From assembly GCF_019969845.1 (NCBI RefSeq), contig NZ_JAHXYR010000009.1:124001-188000 (forward strand): 64,000 nucleotides of DNA. The letters run 5' to 3'. Shown here piece by piece: positions 25,041-34,090 of the stretch. Under the pieces are notes generated by a model. That model was not told where the DNA came from. It was given only the letters and a program-made list of their open reading frames with translations, and searched no databases. Source of the DNA: Sphingobacterium sp. GVS05A. GTDB taxonomy: Bacteria > Bacteroidota > Bacteroidia > Sphingobacteriales > Sphingobacteriaceae. The stretch's first letter is position 1. Each line of letters begins with the position of its first letter. Made by a program: the position numbers and the translations under genes.

Positions 25041-26453
25041 ATGAGTAGAAGAATTCCGCAAGAAAAAAAGTTCTTGAAAGATATCGCAATCATTGATATT
25101 GCCGAAGAAGGTAGAGGTGTAGGTAAAACTGATGATTTGGTTTTGTTTGTCGAAAAAGCTGTCCCCGGTGATGTTGTCGATGTGGAGTTAATGCGCAAGA
25201 AGAAGAATTTTGCTGAAGCCCGGGTGACGAGTTTAAAAGAAGCTTCTACTTATCGCGTTGATCCTTTTTGTGAGCATTTTGGTATTTGTGGTGGCTGTAA
25301 ATGGCAACACATGAGCTATGAAGCCCAATTAAAATTCAAGCAACAATCTGTTTATAATGCTTTATCCCGTATTGGGAAGGTCGATACTTCCTCCATGGAA
25401 GATATTTTGGGATCAGCTCAAACGGAGTATTATAGAAATAAATTGGAATATACATTTTCCAATAAGAAATGGTTGACCTCTGTTGATGAAGATTCATCAC
25501 AATTGGAAATGAATGCTTTGGGCTTCCATGTGCCCGGACGTTTTGATAAAATCTTAGATATCGATCATTGTTTTCTTCAGGGAGATCCTTCCAATGAGGT
25601 GCGGAATACCATACGGGACTTTGCACTAAGCAAGGGGATGACCTTCTATGATCTTCGTGAGCATACAGGGGTATTGCGAAATCTGATTATCCGTATTTCT
25701 TCTACTGGGGAGATGATGGTCATTGTGGTTTTTGCCTACCCAGAAGAAGGACAAGTGGAATTGTTAATGAATTTCATCAATGAAAAATATCCGCAAATAG
25801 CTTCACTCCTTTATATTGTGAATCAAAAGCGCAATGATACCATCTTTGATCAAGATATTTACGTGTATGCGGGCCGGGATTTTATTTATGAGGAAATGGA
25901 AGGTCTTCGTTATAAGGTCGGGCCGAAATCATTTTATCAGACCAATTCTGCACAAGCATATGAACTCTATAAGATCACACGTGATTTTGCGGATTTAAAG
26001 GGGGATGAGTTGGTTTATGACTTATATACAGGAGCTGGTACAATTGCGAATTTTGTTGCTAAGAAGGCAAAAGAAGTGATCGGAGTTGAGTACGTACCTA
26101 CTGCAATTGAAGACGCAAAGGTCAATTCAGCGATCAATAATATCAACAATACAAAGTTTTACGCTGGAGATATGAAAGATGTGTTGATACCATCTTTTAT
26201 TGCTGAGCATGGGAAACCAGATGTCGTGATTACGGATCCGCCAAGAGCAGGTATGCATGCGGATGTTGTGGCCCGGTTATTGGAAATGGAGTCTCCGAGA
26301 ATTGTTTACGTGAGTTGTAATGCAGCGACACAGGCGAGAGATTTAGTGCTATTGGCAGAAAAATACGATGTAAAACGTATCAAGCCAGTAGATATGTTTC
26401 CCCATACACAACACGTAGAAAATGTCGTTCTATTGGAACTAAAAAAATCATAA
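25041..26453 (+). CDS. rlmD: 23S rRNA (uracil-1939-C5)-methyltransferase-type enzyme RlmD
   Basis: The 470-residue RumA/RlmD-family protein has an N-terminal TRAM-like domain (about 10-75), a [4Fe-4S] cluster region CEHFGICGGCKW, a SAM-binding motif YDLYTGAGTIANFVA, the DPPRAGM loop and the catalytic Cys in YVSCNAATQARD. It methylates uracil in rRNA or tRNA; some Bacteroidota members act at several positions, so site specificity is not certain. The ATG at 25041 follows a -7 element. The next gene is 4 nt downstream. Confidence 0.88.
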   Translation: MSRRIPQEKKFLKDIAIIDIAEEGRGVGKTDDLVLFVEKAVPGDVVDVELMRKKKNFAEARVTSLKEASTYRVDPFCEHFGICGGCKWQHMSYEAQLKFKQQSVYNALSRIGKVDTSSMEDILGSAQTEYYRNKLEYTFSNKKWLTSVDEDSSQLEMNALGFHVPGRFDKILDIDHCFLQGDPSNEVRNTIRDFALSKGMTFYDLREHTGVLRNLIIRISSTGEMMVIVVFAYPEEGQVELLMNFINEKYPQIASLLYIVNQKRNDTIFDQDIYVYAGRDFIYEEMEGLRYKVGPKSFYQTNSAQAYELYKITRDFADLKGDELVYDLYTGAGTIANFVAKKAKEVIGVEYVPTAIEDAKVNSAINNINNTKFYAGDMKDVLIPSFIAEHGKPDVVITDPPRAGMHADVVARLLEMESPRIVYVSCNAATQARDLVLLAEKYDVKRIKPVDMFPHTQHVENVVLLELKKS

Positions 26454-26457
26454 TATT

Positions 26458-26856
26458 ATGGAAGTAGAGGATTTATTTTCGAGCGGATCCAGAAATGAGG
26501 AAGCGCCATCTACTGGGCAGAGCCCCTTGAAAAGTTTGCAGGTAGATCTTGATTTTTATAGTGAGTCGATCCGTGAAGTTGCGATGGAGATCATAGAGGA
26601 GGGCTATTCTTCCTATCCGATTTTTGTAGCACATCAACATGAGGTTTCCGTGGGTGAAGTGATTTTAGATCGTGTAGATCTGGAAACTAATTGGACAATC
26701 AATGCTTCTACTTTGGAGGAATTTGTCGAATTGGATATCATTCAGGAGGATCGTAAAGCTGCTTTTATTCAGAATTATAAATCTGCGAAGGATTATATGT
26801 GTTTGTTTGTCGTTGTTGCTGAGGGAGCCAATTTTGTTTTCTACCCCTATAAATAG
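26458..26856 (+). CDS. Conserved hypothetical protein
   Basis: The 132-residue acidic protein has a disordered N-terminal 25 residues, then a compact region (GYSSYPIFVAHQHEVSVGEV, then CLFVVVAEGANFVFYPY). No signal peptide or membrane segment. Not recognised beyond resembling short conserved hypotheticals of Bacteroidota. It starts 4 nt after rlmD and so is probably co-transcribed. Confidence 0.7.
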   Translation: MEVEDLFSSGSRNEEAPSTGQSPLKSLQVDLDFYSESIREVAMEIIEEGYSSYPIFVAHQHEVSVGEVILDRVDLETNWTINASTLEEFVELDIIQEDRKAAFIQNYKSAKDYMCLFVVVAEGANFVFYPYK

Positions 26857-26930
26857 AGAAAGAATATTTAAACTTTTTTAACAATACAATTGTCAAACTA
26901 TTACTATTTTTAGCGAAATAGGTTGAAAGC

Positions 26931-27038
26931 ATGATGGAATCAAAAAGCTATAATGAGCAGACCGGAGAATCAGGTCTTTTGGATTTAGAGTCGTTGATAT
27001 TACTTCATAGCTTCCAAAAAACGCTAATGGCAAGATAA
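26931..27038 (+). CDS. Possible 35-residue ORF ahead of the CarboxypepD_reg-like gene
   Basis: An ATG at 26931 opens 35 codons (MMESKSYNEQTGESG ... LMAR) and the TAA directly abuts an ATG at 27039, in a different frame. It may be a small protein or a leader for the next gene, or chance. No homolog recognised. Confidence 0.25.
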   Translation: MMESKSYNEQTGESGLLDLESLILLHSFQKTLMAR

Positions 27039-27077
27039 ATGCCTGAGAAAACTAGCGTGATAAAACAATATATTCTA

Positions 27078-27839
27078 ATGAAAAGAATACATATACATAT
27101 AGGGGGGCTATTCGGCATCTTGATATTGCTTTTGATGGCATTCGGTGCAAAGGCCCAACATATACAGAAAGTGTCAGGTATGGTGATGCAAAGGGGAACT
27201 GCCAATAGAATTGGTGATGTGGTGGTCCTGAATTTGCGCACGAGCAGATCAGCGTTGACGAACTCTTTTGGGGTGTTCACGATAGACGCCTCTGTCGGAG
27301 ATTCTCTTTCTTTCACTAAAGTTGGATTTTCACCTGTAAAGACTGTTTTGACAAACCTGAATGAATTCTATATTGAGATGCAGGAGGGAATTAAGCTTGA
27401 AACAGTCATTGTAGAACGAAAGTCTAAGGAAGCTGAGTTGAATGATGCCATGGGGAATTATTCAAAAAAAGGGGTCTATAATGGCGGGAAAAATAAATTT
27501 GGAACCTATTTAGGTAGTCCTGCTACCGCGCTTTATAATCTTTTTGGACGTGAGGCGAAAAATGCGAAACGTTTTGGACGCTTTATGGACCGGGAAAAAG
27601 AAGAATTGCAAGTAGACCGTATCTTTTCAAGGGCAGCTGTCCAAAAATTAACGAAATTGGATAGCGCTGATTTAGACGCATTTATGATACGTTATCGTCC
27701 CTCATTTGATTTAGCTGAACATTGGGGGCAATATGATTTGATGAATTATGTACAGCAATCTTTAGCGGATTTTGAAGCAAAAGGACGTCCAAAAGGATCA
27801 TTATTGCCTGATATTGAAGTTAAGACCCAAGAGAAATAA
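27078..27839 (+). CDS. Exported CarboxypepD_reg-like domain protein
   Basis: The 253-residue protein has a signal peptide (hydrophobic run, cut near AKAQ), then a short carboxypeptidase regulatory-like beta domain at about residues 30-110 (GMVMQRGTANRIGDVVVLNL ... NSFGVFTIDASVGDSLSFTK). The C-terminal half is helical and charged. No TonB receptor plug or barrel follows, so it is a free domain of the type common in Bacteroidota envelopes. Upstream ATG 27039 is possible but the start at 27078 places the signal peptide at the N terminus. Confidence 0.7.
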   Translation: MKRIHIHIGGLFGILILLLMAFGAKAQHIQKVSGMVMQRGTANRIGDVVVLNLRTSRSALTNSFGVFTIDASVGDSLSFTKVGFSPVKTVLTNLNEFYIEMQEGIKLETVIVERKSKEAELNDAMGNYSKKGVYNGGKNKFGTYLGSPATALYNLFGREAKNAKRFGRFMDREKEELQVDRIFSRAAVQKLTKLDSADLDAFMIRYRPSFDLAEHWGQYDLMNYVQQSLADFEAKGRPKGSLLPDIEVKTQEK

Positions 27840-28040
27840 AACATTTTTCATTTTATGCTGTTAGTTCTTGTGAACATTGACCGTCAAGATTATTTGTAGC
27901 TTATCGTCTTCATTTATCAACGTTGTGATGCTTTTTTTGGAGTATGGTAACAAAAAAGTTAAAAAAGGATGCTTTTGGCACTTTGTTTGATTTTAACATG
28001 AATAGTAATTTAATTTGAATATTAAAAGTCTTAGATAGAT

Positions 28041-28730
28041 ATGAAAATGAATAGAAAATTAGCTGTATTTGGTTTGACTGTTGCAACCTCGGCTATGTTA
28101 TTTGGAAGTTGTTCTACAATCCAAAATACAAATAATACGACTAAAGGTGGGGTGATCGGTGGTGTTGCGGGTGGTGCTTTAGGCGCATTAATTGGTGGTA
28201 AGGCTGGTAATACGGCTATTGGTACATTGGCAGGTGCGGCCATTGGTGGTGCAGCTGGTGTATTGATCGGTAAGAAAATGGACAAACAAGCTGCTGAGAT
28301 TTCTAAAACAGTAGAAGGTGCTGAAGTGACTCAATCTGCAGAAGGTATTGTTGTAAAATTTGATTCAGGTATTTTGTTTGATTTCAATAAATCTGATTTG
28401 AAAGCATCTGCAAAGGATAATATTGCAAATTTGGTTGCAACATTAAATAAAGAGCAAGGAACAGAAATTTTAGTTATCGGACACACAGATAATGTGGGGA
28501 CTCTAGCTGCAAATGACAAAGTTTCTTTGGACCGTGCAAATTCGGTACGTGCATTTGCGGTATCTAAAGGTTTGGCTTCTTCACGTGTTAAAACTGAAGG
28601 AAGAAATTTCTCTGAGCCAATTGCAAGCAACGATACTGAAGCTGGACGTGCTCAAAACCGTCGTGTTGAGATCGTAATTGTTGCTGGTGACCAAATGAAG
28701 AAAGAAGCAAAACAACAAGCTGGTCAATAA
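28041..28730 (+). CDS. OmpA-family lipoprotein (YiaD-like)
   Basis: The 229-residue protein has a lipoprotein signal with Cys in FGSCST (about residue 24), a glycine zipper segment (GGVIGGVAGGALGALIGG and following) and a C-terminal OmpA peptidoglycan-binding domain with LVIGHTDNVG and the RAQNRRVEI motif. It likely anchors the outer membrane to peptidoglycan. Three hairpins, the last an intrinsic terminator, follow the stop. The 201-bp gap upstream (27840-28040) shows no clear signal. Confidence 0.9.
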   Translation: MKMNRKLAVFGLTVATSAMLFGSCSTIQNTNNTTKGGVIGGVAGGALGALIGGKAGNTAIGTLAGAAIGGAAGVLIGKKMDKQAAEISKTVEGAEVTQSAEGIVVKFDSGILFDFNKSDLKASAKDNIANLVATLNKEQGTEILVIGHTDNVGTLAANDKVSLDRANSVRAFAVSKGLASSRVKTEGRNFSEPIASNDTEAGRAQNRRVEIVIVAGDQMKKEAKQQAGQ

Positions 28731-28736
28731 CGAGCT

Positions 28737-28769
28737 AAACATATTGCTCCTTTAGGAGTAAATATGTTT
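28737..28769 (+). repeat. Hairpin in the OmpA 3' region
   Basis: AAACATATT (28737-28745) pairs with AATATGTTT (28761-28769), with inner CTCC/GGAG; a second small pair GACTC (28770-28774) / GAGTC (28786-28790) follows. They may stabilise the transcript end. Confidence 0.4.
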
Positions 28770-28813
28770 GACTCTTCTAAATGTTGAGTCTGTTGAATTT
28801 CAAAAATAACAGA

Positions 28814-28840
28814 AGGCGCGGAATCTATCCGCGCTTTTTT
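28814..28840 (+). terminator. Terminator of the OmpA-family gene
   Basis: GCGCGGA (28816-28822) pairs with TCCGCGC (28828-28834) followed by six T. Confidence 0.8.
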
Positions 28841-28950
28841 GTGAAGTATCCCGCCAGACCGCTATGATATATATTATTCACTTCACAAATTTGACAAAGT
28901 ATAAACCATATTTCTGGCTGACAAACTGTCATTATATGGATTTTAATTTC

Positions 28951-28958
28951 TAACTTTG
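28951..28958 (+). promoter_or_regulatory. -7 promoter element (TAACTTTG) of miaB
   Basis: Exact TAnnTTTG match, 20 nt before the miaB ATG at 28979. Confidence 0.5.
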
Positions 28959-28978
28959 TAGTCTTTGAAAATTGAGCT

Positions 28979-30415
28979 ATGCTAGATTTAACACATACAA
29001 CTAAGGAACACGACGAATCTCGTCAGGGTGAGGCATTGTTATTGGAACAAGATCCAAAGATCAGTAATGGACGTAAACTGTATATTGAAAGTTACGGTTG
29101 CCAAATGAACTTCTCGGATAGTGAGATCGTTGCTTCTATTTTGTTGGATAAGGGTTTTGAAACGACAAAGAATTATCAGGAAGCTGATGTTGTCTTTATT
29201 AATACCTGTTCAATCCGTGAGAATGCAGAGCAACGTGTTCGTAATCGACTGAAAGAATTTGAGGCGGCTAAGACCAGAAATCCTGGAATGATCGTCGGCG
29301 TACTAGGCTGTATGGCTGAGCGCTTAAAATCGAAGTTTCTAGAGGAAGAAAAATTAGTTGATGTTGTAGTAGGTCCTGATGCGTATCGTGATCTTCCTAA
29401 CTTAATTGAAAAGGTAGATGACGGAGCAAAAGCAGTGAACGTATTGCTTTCACGTGAGGAGACTTATGCTGATATTAATCCGGTTCGATTAAATTCAAAT
29501 GGTGTAACGGCCTTTATTTCTATCATGCGTGGTTGCGATAACATGTGTTCGTTCTGTGTGGTTCCTTTTACCAGAGGACGTGAGCGTAGCCGCGATCCAC
29601 ATTCTATTGTGAAAGAAGCACAGGATTTATTCAACGCTGGATATAAAGAAGTGACCTTATTGGGTCAAAATGTAGATTCCTATAAGCATACAGCGCCAGT
29701 TGCAGAAGGAGAAACTCCTGGTGAGACAGTGACGTTTGCTAAATTATTGACCATGGTCGCAGAGGTGAGTCCACTTTTACGGGTTCGTTTTTCGACTTCC
29801 CATCCAAAAGATATTACGGATGAAGTTTTGTATGCAATCGCATCACATGAAAATGTTTGTAACTATATCCATTTGCCAGTGCAATCTGGGAATTCTAGGG
29901 TATTGGAGCTTATGAATCGTACTTACGATCGTGAGTGGTATATGGAACGTGTAGACGCTATCCGCAAAATTATTCCAGATTGTGCGATTTCTACTGACGT
30001 AATTACAGGATTCTGTACAGAAACGGAAGCAGAACATCAGGAAACGTTATCCATGATGGATTATGTGAAATATGATTTTGCATACATGTTTGCTTATTCT
30101 GAAAGACCAGGTACATTAGCTGCAAAGCGTTATGAAGATGATATTCCAGAAGATGTCAAAAAACGTCGTTTGACTGAGGTAATCAACAAACAACGTGACC
30201 ATAGCTTATATCGTTACCAACATTTTATTGGAAAAGTCTGTAAAGTTCTGATAGAAGGTTTTTCAAAAAGATCTGAGTTTGATTTTTGTGGTCGTAATGA
30301 TCAGAATGCCTTGGTTGTGTTTCCTATAGACCCTCGCTACAAACAAGGGGATTATGTCAATGTGCTTGTGGAATCATGTACATCAGCAACCTTGCTCGGT
30401 AAAATTGTTGATTAA
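28979..30415 (+). CDS. miaB: tRNA-2-methylthio-N6-dimethylallyladenosine synthase MiaB
   Basis: The 478-residue radical SAM methylthiotransferase has the three parts of the family: an N-terminal domain (YIESYGCQMNFSDSEIV with cluster Cys, then NTCSIRENAEQRV and GVLGCMAERL), the radical SAM core with CDNMCSFC, and a C-terminal TRAM domain (VLIEGFSKRSEFDFCGRN). It adds the methylthio group at A37 of tRNA. The first gene of the miaB / activator / lptE / TPR / secG run. Confidence 0.95.
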   Translation: MLDLTHTTKEHDESRQGEALLLEQDPKISNGRKLYIESYGCQMNFSDSEIVASILLDKGFETTKNYQEADVVFINTCSIRENAEQRVRNRLKEFEAAKTRNPGMIVGVLGCMAERLKSKFLEEEKLVDVVVGPDAYRDLPNLIEKVDDGAKAVNVLLSREETYADINPVRLNSNGVTAFISIMRGCDNMCSFCVVPFTRGRERSRDPHSIVKEAQDLFNAGYKEVTLLGQNVDSYKHTAPVAEGETPGETVTFAKLLTMVAEVSPLLRVRFSTSHPKDITDEVLYAIASHENVCNYIHLPVQSGNSRVLELMNRTYDREWYMERVDAIRKIIPDCAISTDVITGFCTETEAEHQETLSMMDYVKYDFAYMFAYSERPGTLAAKRYEDDIPEDVKKRRLTEVINKQRDHSLYRYQHFIGKVCKVLIEGFSKRSEFDFCGRNDQNALVVFPIDPRYKQGDYVNVLVESCTSATLLGKIVD

Positions 30416-30452
30416 GAAAACTTAATATAAATTTATTTCCAACTGGAAATTT

Positions 30453-31733
30453 ATGGATAACCAAGATATAAAAAATAGGTTTGGAATCATCGGTAATTCA
30501 CCGTTGTTAAATCGGGCGATAGATATTGCCCGGCAGGTGGCTCCAACTGATATTTCTGTATTAATACAAGGTGAAAGCGGTAGTGGTAAAGAAGTTTTTT
30601 CGCATATTATCCATCAATTGAGTTCCCGTAAGCATGGCCCATTTATAGCGGTCAACTGTGGAGCAATACCAGAGGGAACAATAGACTCTGAATTATTCGG
30701 ACATGAGAAAGGTTCCTTTACAGGAGCGCATGAAGCACGTAAGGGCTATTTTGAAGTGGTTGATGGTGGGACAATTTTCTTGGACGAGGTTGGGGAGTTA
30801 CCTTTAGGTACACAAGCCCGATTACTACGTGTTCTGGAATCCGGGGAGTATATTCGTGTGGGATCATCGAAGGTTCAAAAAACCAATGTGCGTGTGGTTG
30901 CTGCGACAAACGTCAATATGTTTGAAGCTGTTCAAAAAGGTAAATTTAGGGAGGATCTTTATTACCGTCTAAATACCGTCCCTCTGCGTGTGCCTTCACT
31001 CAGAGAACGTCCCGAAGACATCAATTTATTGTTCCGCAAGTTTATTGTCGATTTTTCGGAAAAATATCGCTCTCCTGGCGTGCAACTTACTGAAGATGCA
31101 CAAAATATGCTGCGTAACTATAACTGGCCAGGGAATGTGCGTCAATTGAAAAATGTCGCCGAACAAATTGCTGTTTTAGAGAAAGAACGTATTGTTGACG
31201 CGCATATACTTCAAAACTATTTGCCAAATGAATCACGTACGAGTCTACCAGCTATAGTTTCATCCAATAATAACGCAAAAGAGGATTTCTCTGAGAGAGA
31301 TCTCCTGTATAAGGTTCTGTTCGATATGAAGAAAGATATGGTCGATCTGAAAAAGCTCGTAGTCGAGTTGATCCAGAAAGGTGTGGATTCTTCTACATTC
31401 GATCAAAATTCTCCTTATATCAATCAGCTCTATCAGGAAATTGAACCACAGATAAAATCCGATACCGAAGGATACGGTATCGCGCCAACCTTGACGATAC
31501 ATTCGCCGAATAATAATAATACCGCAAATGTATTGAAGAACCCTGTTGCGCAGGACGATTATCTGCAAGATGCACAAGAGGTGGAAGAGTCTTTGTCTTT
31601 GGTAGATAAGGAGTCGGATCTGATCAAAAAAGCCTTGAAAAAACATCGCGGTAAACGGAAAGCTGCAGCACAAGAATTGGGAATTTCCGAAAGAACTTTG
31701 TATCGGAAAATTAAAGACTTAAATTTAGACTAA
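30453..31733 (+). CDS. Sigma-54-dependent transcriptional activator without receiver domain
   Basis: The 426-residue protein starts almost directly with the AAA+ domain: Walker A GESGSGKE near residue 41, the sigma-54 contact loop GSFTGA (GAFTGA in the usual form), Walker B GGTIFLDEVGE, and GNVRQLKN. A Fis-type helix-turn-helix ends the protein (AAAQELGISERTLYRKI). There is no receiver or GAF input domain, so activity may be constitutive or controlled in trans. This gene is conserved beside lptE in Bacteroidota; its regulon is unknown to me. Confidence 0.88.
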   Translation: MDNQDIKNRFGIIGNSPLLNRAIDIARQVAPTDISVLIQGESGSGKEVFSHIIHQLSSRKHGPFIAVNCGAIPEGTIDSELFGHEKGSFTGAHEARKGYFEVVDGGTIFLDEVGELPLGTQARLLRVLESGEYIRVGSSKVQKTNVRVVAATNVNMFEAVQKGKFREDLYYRLNTVPLRVPSLRERPEDINLLFRKFIVDFSEKYRSPGVQLTEDAQNMLRNYNWPGNVRQLKNVAEQIAVLEKERIVDAHILQNYLPNESRTSLPAIVSSNNNAKEDFSERDLLYKVLFDMKKDMVDLKKLVVELIQKGVDSSTFDQNSPYINQLYQEIEPQIKSDTEGYGIAPTLTIHSPNNNNTANVLKNPVAQDDYLQDAQEVEESLSLVDKESDLIKKALKKHRGKRKAAAQELGISERTLYRKIKDLNLD

Positions 31734-31743
31734 GGTTTTGCAC

Positions 31744-32259
31744 ATGTTGCCAAGAAGAATTTTATATACCTTTCTCACAACCGCTTTTCTATTCATCATG
31801 AATAGTTGTGGTGTGAAATATGGATTTACAGGAGGATCCATTCCAGAAGGAATGAAGACCGTCAATATTCAATATTTCGAAAATATCGCACCTTTGGTTT
31901 ATCCGACTTTAAGCCAGAATTTTACAGAGGCATTAAAGGAACGTATTCGAAACCAATCCCGATTAAGCCAGGTCAACCAAGATGGTGATGCTACTTTTGA
32001 AGGGTTCATTACAGACTATACAATCAGTCCAGCCGCCGTTGAAGCAGGAACAGACCGCGCTGCGATGAATAGAATGACGATTACAATTAAAGTCTCCTAT
32101 CATAATAAGCTCAATCCTAAAGACGACTTTGAGCAACCTTTTACACGTTTCAAAGAGTTCGCGGGAAATCTTCAGAGTGCACAGGAGGAGACCTTGGGTA
32201 AGGAGATTATCCAAATGTTGACAGAGGATATTTATAATAAGGCATTTGCTAACTGGTAA
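31744..32259 (+). CDS. lptE: LptE-like LPS assembly lipoprotein
   Basis: The 171-residue protein has a lipoprotein signal (FLFIMNSCGVKYGF, Cys near residue 21) and the conserved GSIPEGMKTVNIQYFENIAP region of the Bacteroidota LptE family, which plugs the LptD barrel for LPS insertion. The ATG at 31744 is preferred to a TTG two codons earlier. Confidence 0.82.
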   Translation: MLPRRILYTFLTTAFLFIMNSCGVKYGFTGGSIPEGMKTVNIQYFENIAPLVYPTLSQNFTEALKERIRNQSRLSQVNQDGDATFEGFITDYTISPAAVEAGTDRAAMNRMTITIKVSYHNKLNPKDDFEQPFTRFKEFAGNLQSAQEETLGKEIIQMLTEDIYNKAFANW

Positions 32260-32271
32260 TCCTGTTCCAAG

Positions 32272-33357
32272 ATGAATATTACTATGCCACTATCGAATAA
32301 CGACCTTTTCTTTCGAGCAATCAATCATCCGGAGTCTATTGATGAAGATGTAATTTTGGCTTTGATTGAAAAATATCCCTATGCGCAAAGTTTGCGATTT
32401 ATATATGAACGTAAAGTTTTTGGTGAAAGCAAACCTGTTCAGAATCTATCATCTGCATTGTTGTATGCTTCGTCCCCAAATTGGTTATACGAATTTATGC
32501 ATAGCAGGCCAGGGGTGGCAGTGAAAGAAATCCAATTGGAAGACATCGTTCTTGATGAGGAAATTGAGGGTGGCTTGTCGGAAGGTGTTGTCGTTGAGGA
32601 AGCGGTAGCGGTAGATGCTGAGGTTGAGCTGGAGGAAAATGATGTTGAAGAGGTGGAGAAGACAGATGAATTGGACCGTTTGATTCAAGCAGGTGTAGCG
32701 CAGGATTATTTTCGTTCGCGTGAAGCAAAACAACAGACCACCATTATTGAGTCAACTGAAACTGTTGAGCCCGCTCATTCCGAAATTGCAGTTCAGTCAT
32801 TGGAGGATACGCAGGAGCGTGTCACAGTCTACGATGATGATACAATGCCCTATAGTTTCCTATGGTGGTTGCATAAGACGAGACTTGAGTATGCTGAAAC
32901 GTACCAACCTTATGTAAAGTCGCCGTTGGGCCCAATGACACCATCAAATGATGATATTGCAAAGATCCATGAAAAATTGGATAGCCAGCTATTGGATCAA
33001 CAAATTCGGGAAAATATTTTTCACCTACAATCACCAGAGGCAAAACTCAGTGATGAAGTGAAAACAACAATCTCTTTCCATATTCCGCGCAAAACGGATG
33101 AGGTGATCGAGAAATTTATCCGCGAAGAGCCTATTATCCAACCATTGCAGGCTGAAAAGTTAGATTTGGAGAATAAAGCGAGAAAGAGCTCGGAAGATCA
33201 GTATTCATTGGTGACGGAGACCCTTGCAAAAATATATACCGAACAAGGTTTATATCCTAAAGCAATAGAGGTTTACGAAAAATTAGTTTTGAAATATCCA
33301 GAAAAAAATGCTTACTTTGCGGCACGCATAACAGAATTAGAAAAGAAATTAAATTAA
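32272..33357 (+). CDS. TPR-containing hypothetical protein
   Basis: The 361-residue protein is acidic in its middle (runs of E/D/V around residues 85-130) and ends with a tetratricopeptide-like segment (TETLAKIYTEQGLYPKAIEV, YEKLVLKYPEKNAYFAARI). No signal peptide or membrane segment. It lies 12 nt after lptE and 12 nt before secG, an arrangement seen in other Bacteroidota; function unknown. Confidence 0.7.
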   Translation: MNITMPLSNNDLFFRAINHPESIDEDVILALIEKYPYAQSLRFIYERKVFGESKPVQNLSSALLYASSPNWLYEFMHSRPGVAVKEIQLEDIVLDEEIEGGLSEGVVVEEAVAVDAEVELEENDVEEVEKTDELDRLIQAGVAQDYFRSREAKQQTTIIESTETVEPAHSEIAVQSLEDTQERVTVYDDDTMPYSFLWWLHKTRLEYAETYQPYVKSPLGPMTPSNDDIAKIHEKLDSQLLDQQIRENIFHLQSPEAKLSDEVKTTISFHIPRKTDEVIEKFIREEPIIQPLQAEKLDLENKARKSSEDQYSLVTETLAKIYTEQGLYPKAIEVYEKLVLKYPEKNAYFAARITELEKKLN

Positions 33358-33369
33358 TTACATAAAGAG

Positions 33370-33789
33370 ATGCAAGGATTATTAATTGGTCTTATCATAT
33401 TAGCTAGTATTATTTTAGCATTTTTGGTTTTAATCCAAAATCCAAAAGGTGGTGGTTTATCATCTGGTTTTTCCGGAGGAACAAACTTAATGGGTGTAAA
33501 ACGTACAGGAGACTTTTTGGAAAAAGGTACATGGATCATGGTTATTGCTATTATGATTTTTAGTTTGGGTGTTAACATTATGGGGTCATCACCAAGTACA
33601 TCTAAAGGTGGTTTGGGTGGTCAAATTGAAGCCCCAGCTCAACAACCAGGACCTTTGAACTTGGGTACACCAGCACAGAAACCTGCAGGTGCTCCAGCAG
33701 GACAAGAGCAAGCTGCTCCGGCGCAATCAGAACAAAAAACTCCGGCTACAACGCCAGCAGCTAAGCCAACTGAAGAAGCTAAGAAATAG
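33370..33789 (+). CDS. secG: Preprotein translocase subunit SecG
   Basis: The 139-residue protein has two membrane segments (about 4-22 and 54-72) separated by the conserved QNPKGGGLSSGFSGGTNLMG loop of SecG, followed by a Pro/Ala/Gln-rich tail of about 60 residues that is longer than in enterobacterial SecG. It assists the SecYEG channel. Confidence 0.92.
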   Translation: MQGLLIGLIILASIILAFLVLIQNPKGGGLSSGFSGGTNLMGVKRTGDFLEKGTWIMVIAIMIFSLGVNIMGSSPSTSKGGLGGQIEAPAQQPGPLNLGTPAQKPAGAPAGQEQAAPAQSEQKTPATTPAAKPTEEAKK

Positions 33790-33807
33790 TTGCGAACAAA
33801 GAAATTC

Positions 33808-33844
33808 AAAAGGCCTCGTCTACAATTTAGACGAGGCCTTTTTT
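33808..33844 (+). terminator. Terminator of the miaB-secG run
   Basis: AAAAGGCCTCGTCTA (33808-33822) pairs with TAGACGAGGCCTTTT (33828-33842) and continues in T. Confidence 0.9.
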
Positions 33845-33912
33845 TGTTATACGCGGTTTGTCAGTCTGCCTATTGAAGTATGATCGAAATGGCAAACAGA
33901 GTTTTGTAAGGA

Positions 33913-34032
33913 TGTCAGACAAACAGTGACAGTGTGACAGCAAAATGTGCTTTTATTTGTGAACATGTTAAGTTTTCGGTGAAAAATTGTCTTATACATC
34001 ATCTTATTTACAATTGGCATAAAAGATGATGT
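33913..34032 (+). promoter_or_regulatory. groESL control region: TGACAG repeats and inverted repeat
   Basis: TGTCAG (33913-33918) faces two direct TGACAG copies (33927-33932, 33935-33940), and ACATCATCTT (33996-34005) pairs with AAGATGATGT (34023-34032). No CIRCE (TTAGCACTC-N9-GAGTGCTAA) element is present. Which of these is the heat-shock signal cannot be decided by eye. Confidence 0.4.
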
Positions 34033-34090
34033 GTCTATAACGATTATAACATAAAAATAAATTCAATAACAGATAAAAAGTAAATTAATT

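Noticed and set aside
33845..34090. HrcA/CIRCE operator before groES
   Set aside because: The TTAGCACTC-N9-GAGTGCTAA sequence is not present.
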